Source of the DNA: an uncultured Amylibacter sp.
GTDB taxonomy: Bacteria; Pseudomonadota; Alphaproteobacteria; Rhodobacterales; Rhodobacteraceae
Direction of reading: 5' to 3'
Length of the DNA stretch: 17,005 nucleotides
Assembly: GCA_937944065.1 (NCBI GenBank)
Contig: CALDZS010000062.1
Coordinates: 1 to 17,005, forward strand
The position numbers were made by a program, and so were the translations under genes. Positions within the stretch are counted from its first letter, which is position 1. The number at the start of each line of letters is the position of its first letter. Positions 14,541 to 17,005 of the stretch are shown here, in pieces. The notes under the pieces are model-generated. The model did not search any database, was not told the origin of the DNA, and worked only from the letters and a program-made list of their open reading frames with translations.

Positions 14541-15425
14541 TTAAGGAAGCAAAAATCCAAGCAATAGCGGCAAAACGAGGACACTTAGAAGTGTGGAAGC
14601 TATGACCAAGCCAGCGACTTCGTCTGCATCTGCACCATATTTTTGCGCCAGAAGGTATGATGTTACCGCAACAGGGGTCGAAACCTGTAGAACCAGCACC
14701 GCAAACGCGACCGGCTCAAGTTCAAACCACAGACCGATACCCGCTGAAATTCCAATGCAGATGGCGTATTTTACAATGCTTAGAAGGAATGCGCGACCAA
14801 TACTTGGCGCATTTAGCCGTGCCAACGCAACGCCTAGTGTTATCAGCATCAACGGAATCGCCATTTGTCCGACAAGTTCTAAACTGTTTGTCAGCCACGT
14901 TGGCGTTTGCCATCCCTGAACCAAGAACACTGCCCCCAATATGGTGCCCCATACCATGGGCTCTTTTATGACTTTCAGCGGTGATCCACCGCCCGACACC
15001 ATCCAAACGCCTAACGAAAATGAATACACTGCCATAACTGCAAATACGATTACGGCATGACCAAATCCAGCTTCGCCGAATGCAAACAACGCAAGAGGCA
15101 AGCCTAAATTGCCGGTATTGCCAAAAATCAGCGGCGCCACGAACGTCGCGAAGTCCAATCGCAAAAGCCTGACCAGCGCATACATTGCTGCTGTGACACA
15201 GGTATACGCGACGACGCTGGCCCAAAAGGTGGATCGCAACGCCTCGGGTTCCACTTCGGATTTCATTAAGGCGACGAATATCAGACATGGAACTGACAGT
15301 GTCATCGCTAAATTTGTGACGAATTCTGTACGGTAATCAAAACCCGCTTTGATCCAAGCATATCCAATGGCGCCCAGTAAAAACACAGGCGCCACTATTT
15401 CCAGGACGGTCAGGATAAGGTTCAT
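14541..15425 (-). CDS. AEC-family (auxin efflux carrier type) transporter
   Basis: A 294-residue inner-membrane protein with about ten hydrophobic helices and little else. The conserved loop in the middle, 'FGNTGNLGLPLALF', the first-repeat 'LSVPCLIFVALM', and 'LMLITLGVALARL' near the second repeat are typical of the AEC family (PF03547), whose bacterial members export small carboxylates such as malate or malonate. The length is near the usual 300-320. The ATG at 15425 has only a weak AGGT upstream. It diverges from hspQ across 108 bp and precedes the lipoprotein gene. Substrate and direction cannot be read from sequence. Confidence 0.88.
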   Translation of the reverse strand: MNLILTVLEIVAPVFLLGAIGYAWIKAGFDYRTEFVTNLAMTLSVPCLIFVALMKSEVEPEALRSTFWASVVAYTCVTAAMYALVRLLRLDFATFVAPLIFGNTGNLGLPLALFAFGEAGFGHAVIVFAVMAVYSFSLGVWMVSGGGSPLKVIKEPMVWGTILGAVFLVQGWQTPTWLTNSLELVGQMAIPLMLITLGVALARLNAPSIGRAFLLSIVKYAICIGISAGIGLWFELEPVAFAVLVLQVSTPVAVTSYLLAQKYGADADEVAGLVIASTLLSVLVLPLLLGFLLP

Positions 15426-15533
15426 GGGCGAAACCTGTTCAATATTCTGTAATCAGTTCAGTTTCCATAGACACTAACTGCGTACCCGCGTAAATACAGC
15501 ATTAATACCCACACGTTAAATCGGTGCACACAC
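15426..15533. promoter_or_regulatory. Divergent intergenic region, AEC transporter / hspQ
   Basis: This 108-bp gap must carry the promoters of both genes. CAGTT is repeated in tandem (15454-15463) and matched by AACTG at 15476-15480, giving a weak 5-bp inverted repeat. No good sigma-70 pair and no convincing RpoH-type promoter (CTTGAA ... CCCCAT) was found, although hspQ is a heat-shock gene in E. coli. The hspQ ATG has no clear ribosome binding site. Confidence 0.35.
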
Positions 15534-15860
15534 ATGCAATCCACATCTGCAAAATTCGCCATTGGCCAAGTCGTACGTCATCGAAAACATCCGTTTCGCG
15601 GTGTAGTGTTTGATATTGATCCGACTTTTTCCAATACGGATGAATGGTGGGAAAGTATCCCAGAGGATCATCGCCCTGAAAAAGATCAACCGTTCTATCA
15701 CTTGTTGGCCGAAAATGATTCGAGCTATTACGTGGCATACGTGTCGGAACAAAACCTGTTGGTTGACCAAACAGGCGAGCCTATTGGCCACCCAGAGGTG
15801 GAATTAATGTTTGGCGAAATGGCTAACGGAAAATACTCTGCACAAAGCCAAATGAACTAG
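15534..15860 (+). CDS. hspQ: Heat shock protein HspQ (YccV-like)
   Basis: A 108-residue small beta-rich protein. 'KFAIGQVVRHRKHPFRGVVFDIDP', here best recognised by 'GQVVRHRKHPFRGVV', and 'DQPFYHLLAENDSSYYVAYV' followed by 'SEQNLL' are diagnostic for HspQ. In E. coli it is a heat-induced protein that binds hemimethylated DNA and, in enterics, a specificity enhancer of Lon protease. Length matches the family. It is divergent from the AEC transporter gene and 39 bp before a DUF2794 gene. A Lon-N-domain protein is encoded 9 kb away in the same window, but no direct link is shown. No strong ribosome binding site is seen before the ATG. Confidence 0.95.
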   Translation: MQSTSAKFAIGQVVRHRKHPFRGVVFDIDPTFSNTDEWWESIPEDHRPEKDQPFYHLLAENDSSYYVAYVSEQNLLVDQTGEPIGHPEVELMFGEMANGKYSAQSQMN

Positions 15861-15889
15861 GGCATTGCGTTTCGTGTCGTCTGATCGCA

Positions 15890-15919
15890 GAATGCGTGTA
15901 TGGTTCAGAATACGCATTC
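15890..15919 (+). promoter_or_regulatory. Hairpin carrying the DUF2794 start codon in its loop
   Basis: GAATGCGTGT (15890-15899) pairs with ATACGCATTC (15910-15919): ten base pairs including one G-U, eight of them contiguous Watson-Crick. The 10-base loop (15900-15909) begins exactly with the ATG of the DUF2794 gene, which has no Shine-Dalgarno sequence. In RNA this would hold the start site in a folded structure. There is no T run, so it is not a standard terminator. Confidence 0.5.
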
Positions 15920-16247
15920 GTCTAGTGGCATCACTCAGAGCACACCAGAGGCTGTGCATTTCCATCGCACCGAGCTTGGTCCAATTATGTCCCTTTACGG
16001 GCGTATGGTTGCAGCAGGTGAATGGCGCGACTATGGGATTTCGGCTTTGAAAGAGGTTGCCATCTTTTCGATTTTTCGCCGCACTGCTGAACACCCAATT
16101 TATCGCATAGAGAAACGTCCGAAAATGCGTAGGGCGCAAGGCGAGTATTGTGTTATCGGAATGGATGGTCGCATTTTAAAACGCGGTCATGATTTGAAGG
16201 CAGTGCTGCGCGTACTAGAGCGCAAATTGATCCGGTTGGTCGATTAA
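15900..16247 (+). CDS. DUF2794 family protein
   Basis: A 115-residue protein of unknown function found mainly in alphaproteobacteria. After a variable N-terminus of about 20 residues comes the conserved body: 'VHFHRTELGPIMSLYGRMVA', then 'GEWRDYGISAL', 'EVAIFSIFRRTAEHPIYRIEK' (read as 'AIFSIFRRTAEHPIYRIEK'), 'CVIGMDGRILKRGHDL' and 'VLRVLERKLIRLVD'. It looks soluble and basic, with no catalytic motif that I can name. The start at 15900 lies in the loop of a 10-bp hairpin and lacks a ribosome binding site. The gene follows hspQ by 39 bp. Its TAA shares bases with the stop of the converging NlpC/P60 gene. Confidence 0.9.
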   Translation: MVQNTHSSSGITQSTPEAVHFHRTELGPIMSLYGRMVAAGEWRDYGISALKEVAIFSIFRRTAEHPIYRIEKRPKMRRAQGEYCVIGMDGRILKRGHDLKAVLRVLERKLIRLVD

Positions 16248-16984
16248 AGTCGTCTACGCGCCGTGACATCTCCGCCACCCGATGCAGCGATCCGCGCGGT
16301 TGCCTCTGCAAGCGGCTCGAACGCAACTTTCATGTGATGGCCATTTGCGTGCAATAACAAGGTCTGATTGAACATAATCCCGACATGCCCCTTCCAAAAA
16401 ACAAAGTCACCCCGCCGCAATTCTTCGGCTTCGGACAGTGGCTGGCCCAACTTTTTTGACTGGCCACCAGTGTTGGAGGGTTGATCCAACACCCCAATGG
16501 AGTGCAAGGCCGCGGTGATCAGCCCAGAACAATCAATGCCATATTGTGAATTCCCGCCCCAAAGATATGGCACACCCAAATAACGTTCGGCCGTACGCAC
16601 CAGATCGTCTTCGCGCGCAGTGATGGATTCGATCTGGCTTTGATGAACAAATCCCCCACCGGTCAATTCCACGAAATCACCGACCCCATCCACAACTGTC
16701 AGTTCTGCCTGATAGGGCAGATGCATCAACGGAATGGTTTTGATGTTTGGTTCAGGATACACATGCGCACCAAGATCTTTGACACGATTGGTGGGGTCAG
16801 ACCATTTACCCAGATCATTGGCGTTAATACACCCCGCATACGCATTGTTGCGCCTTGTACCTTCAACATGACCACCGTTCAGGACACCATCAAACCCTTC
16901 GCCAAATAACAACTGTCGATCCAATTTTCCGTGGGCGTCAAACAGGTTGGCAACTGGGGTGATAACGCGAAACTGCTCAGCCAT
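16244..16984 (-). CDS. NlpC/P60-family peptidase with SH3-like N-domain
   Basis: A 246-residue C40-family cysteine peptidase that likely cuts within peptidoglycan stem peptides or cell-wall peptides. The N-terminal half (about 5-115) is an SH3-like targeting region, with 'LLFGEGFDGV' and 'VGDFVELTGGGFVHQSQI'. The catalytic part has 'PYLWGGNSQYGIDCSGLI' with C152, H200 in 'GHVGIMF', and H212 in 'LLHANG', the usual Cys-His-His triad. No signal peptide is seen, so it may work on recycled peptides in the cytoplasm, as YkfC-type enzymes do. GGAAA lies 6 bases upstream of the ATG. Its stop overlaps the DUF2794 stop. In relatives, as I recall, it follows a leucyl aminopeptidase gene. Confidence 0.9.
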   Translation of the reverse strand: MAEQFRVITPVANLFDAHGKLDRQLLFGEGFDGVLNGGHVEGTRRNNAYAGCINANDLGKWSDPTNRVKDLGAHVYPEPNIKTIPLMHLPYQAELTVVDGVGDFVELTGGGFVHQSQIESITAREDDLVRTAERYLGVPYLWGGNSQYGIDCSGLITAALHSIGVLDQPSNTGGQSKKLGQPLSEAEELRRGDFVFWKGHVGIMFNQTLLLHANGHHMKVAFEPLAEATARIAASGGGDVTARRRL

Positions 16985-17005
16985 ATCGTGTTTCCAATAC
17001 CGCCA
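16977..17005 (-). CDS. Probable 3' end of an upstream gene (right edge)
   Basis: On the minus strand one frame reads AVLETRYG and then TGA, with the stop inside the first codons of the NlpC/P60 gene (ATGGCTGA, 8-base overlap). Such overlap is typical of coupled genes, and a leucyl aminopeptidase would be the expected neighbour in Rhodobacterales. Only eight codons are visible, so this is a weak call. Confidence 0.3.

Noticed and set aside
15426..15533. RpoH-type heat-shock promoter for hspQ
   Set aside because: No CTTGAA-like -35 with a CCCCAT-like -10 at a suitable distance could be found in the gap.
1..17005. CRISPR arrays, tRNA or rRNA genes, insertion sequences, phage or toxin-antitoxin modules
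   Set aside because: No spaced direct repeats, cloverleaf-like stretches, transposase motifs or paired small toxin-antitoxin genes were seen; gaps between genes are too short to hide most of these.

Overview
The window looks like chromosomal DNA from an alphaproteobacterium, most likely a marine member of the Rhodobacterales (Roseobacter group) with fairly AT-rich codon use for that order. The clues are a DUF2794 protein beside HspQ, a thioredoxin-TPR / Lon-N-domain / Trm112-like gene row, a UbiH-type hydroxylase, and an amidase / aminotransferase / FtsK / LolA row. No tRNA, rRNA, CRISPR array, insertion sequence or integrase is visible. Coding density is very high; the longest gap between genes is about 125 bp.

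Layout. Positions 1-1271 hold the 3' end of an alpha/beta hydrolase gene and xthA (exonuclease III). Positions 1315-4563 hold a tight four-gene unit: a Tat-signal FAD-linked oxidoreductase with a TTG start, a four-helix membrane protein, a membrane-anchored 352-aa protein of unknown function, and a small membrane protein. This unit is the least explained part of the window. Positions 4613-6374 hold a CnoX/YbbN-like thioredoxin-TPR protein, a stand-alone Lon N-domain protein and a Trm112-like protein. UbiH-type hydroxylase (6375-7601, minus) converges on them end to end with no spacer. An amidase, a DapC-like aminotransferase, FtsK and LolA follow on the plus strand (7667-13763). A lipoprotein with a lytic transglycosylase fold and an AEC transporter lie on the minus strand (13888-15425). 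HspQ and DUF2794 lie on the plus strand (15534-16247), and an NlpC/P60 peptidase gene converges on them (16244-16984). A minus-strand upstream gene probably ends at the right edge.

How the genes fit together. Most are housekeeping functions: DNA repair (XthA), chromosome segregation (FtsK), lipoprotein sorting (LolA), wall remodelling (transglycosylase, NlpC/P60), protein quality control (CnoX-like, LonN, HspQ) and quinone biosynthesis (UbiH). The most notable non-coding signals are a helically phased row of four TAAC elements between ftsK and lolA, whose distal pair resembles a CtrA box, and a 10-bp hairpin whose loop begins with the ATG of the DUF2794 gene, just downstream of hspQ. Assignments rest on motif reading by eye; no database search was run.
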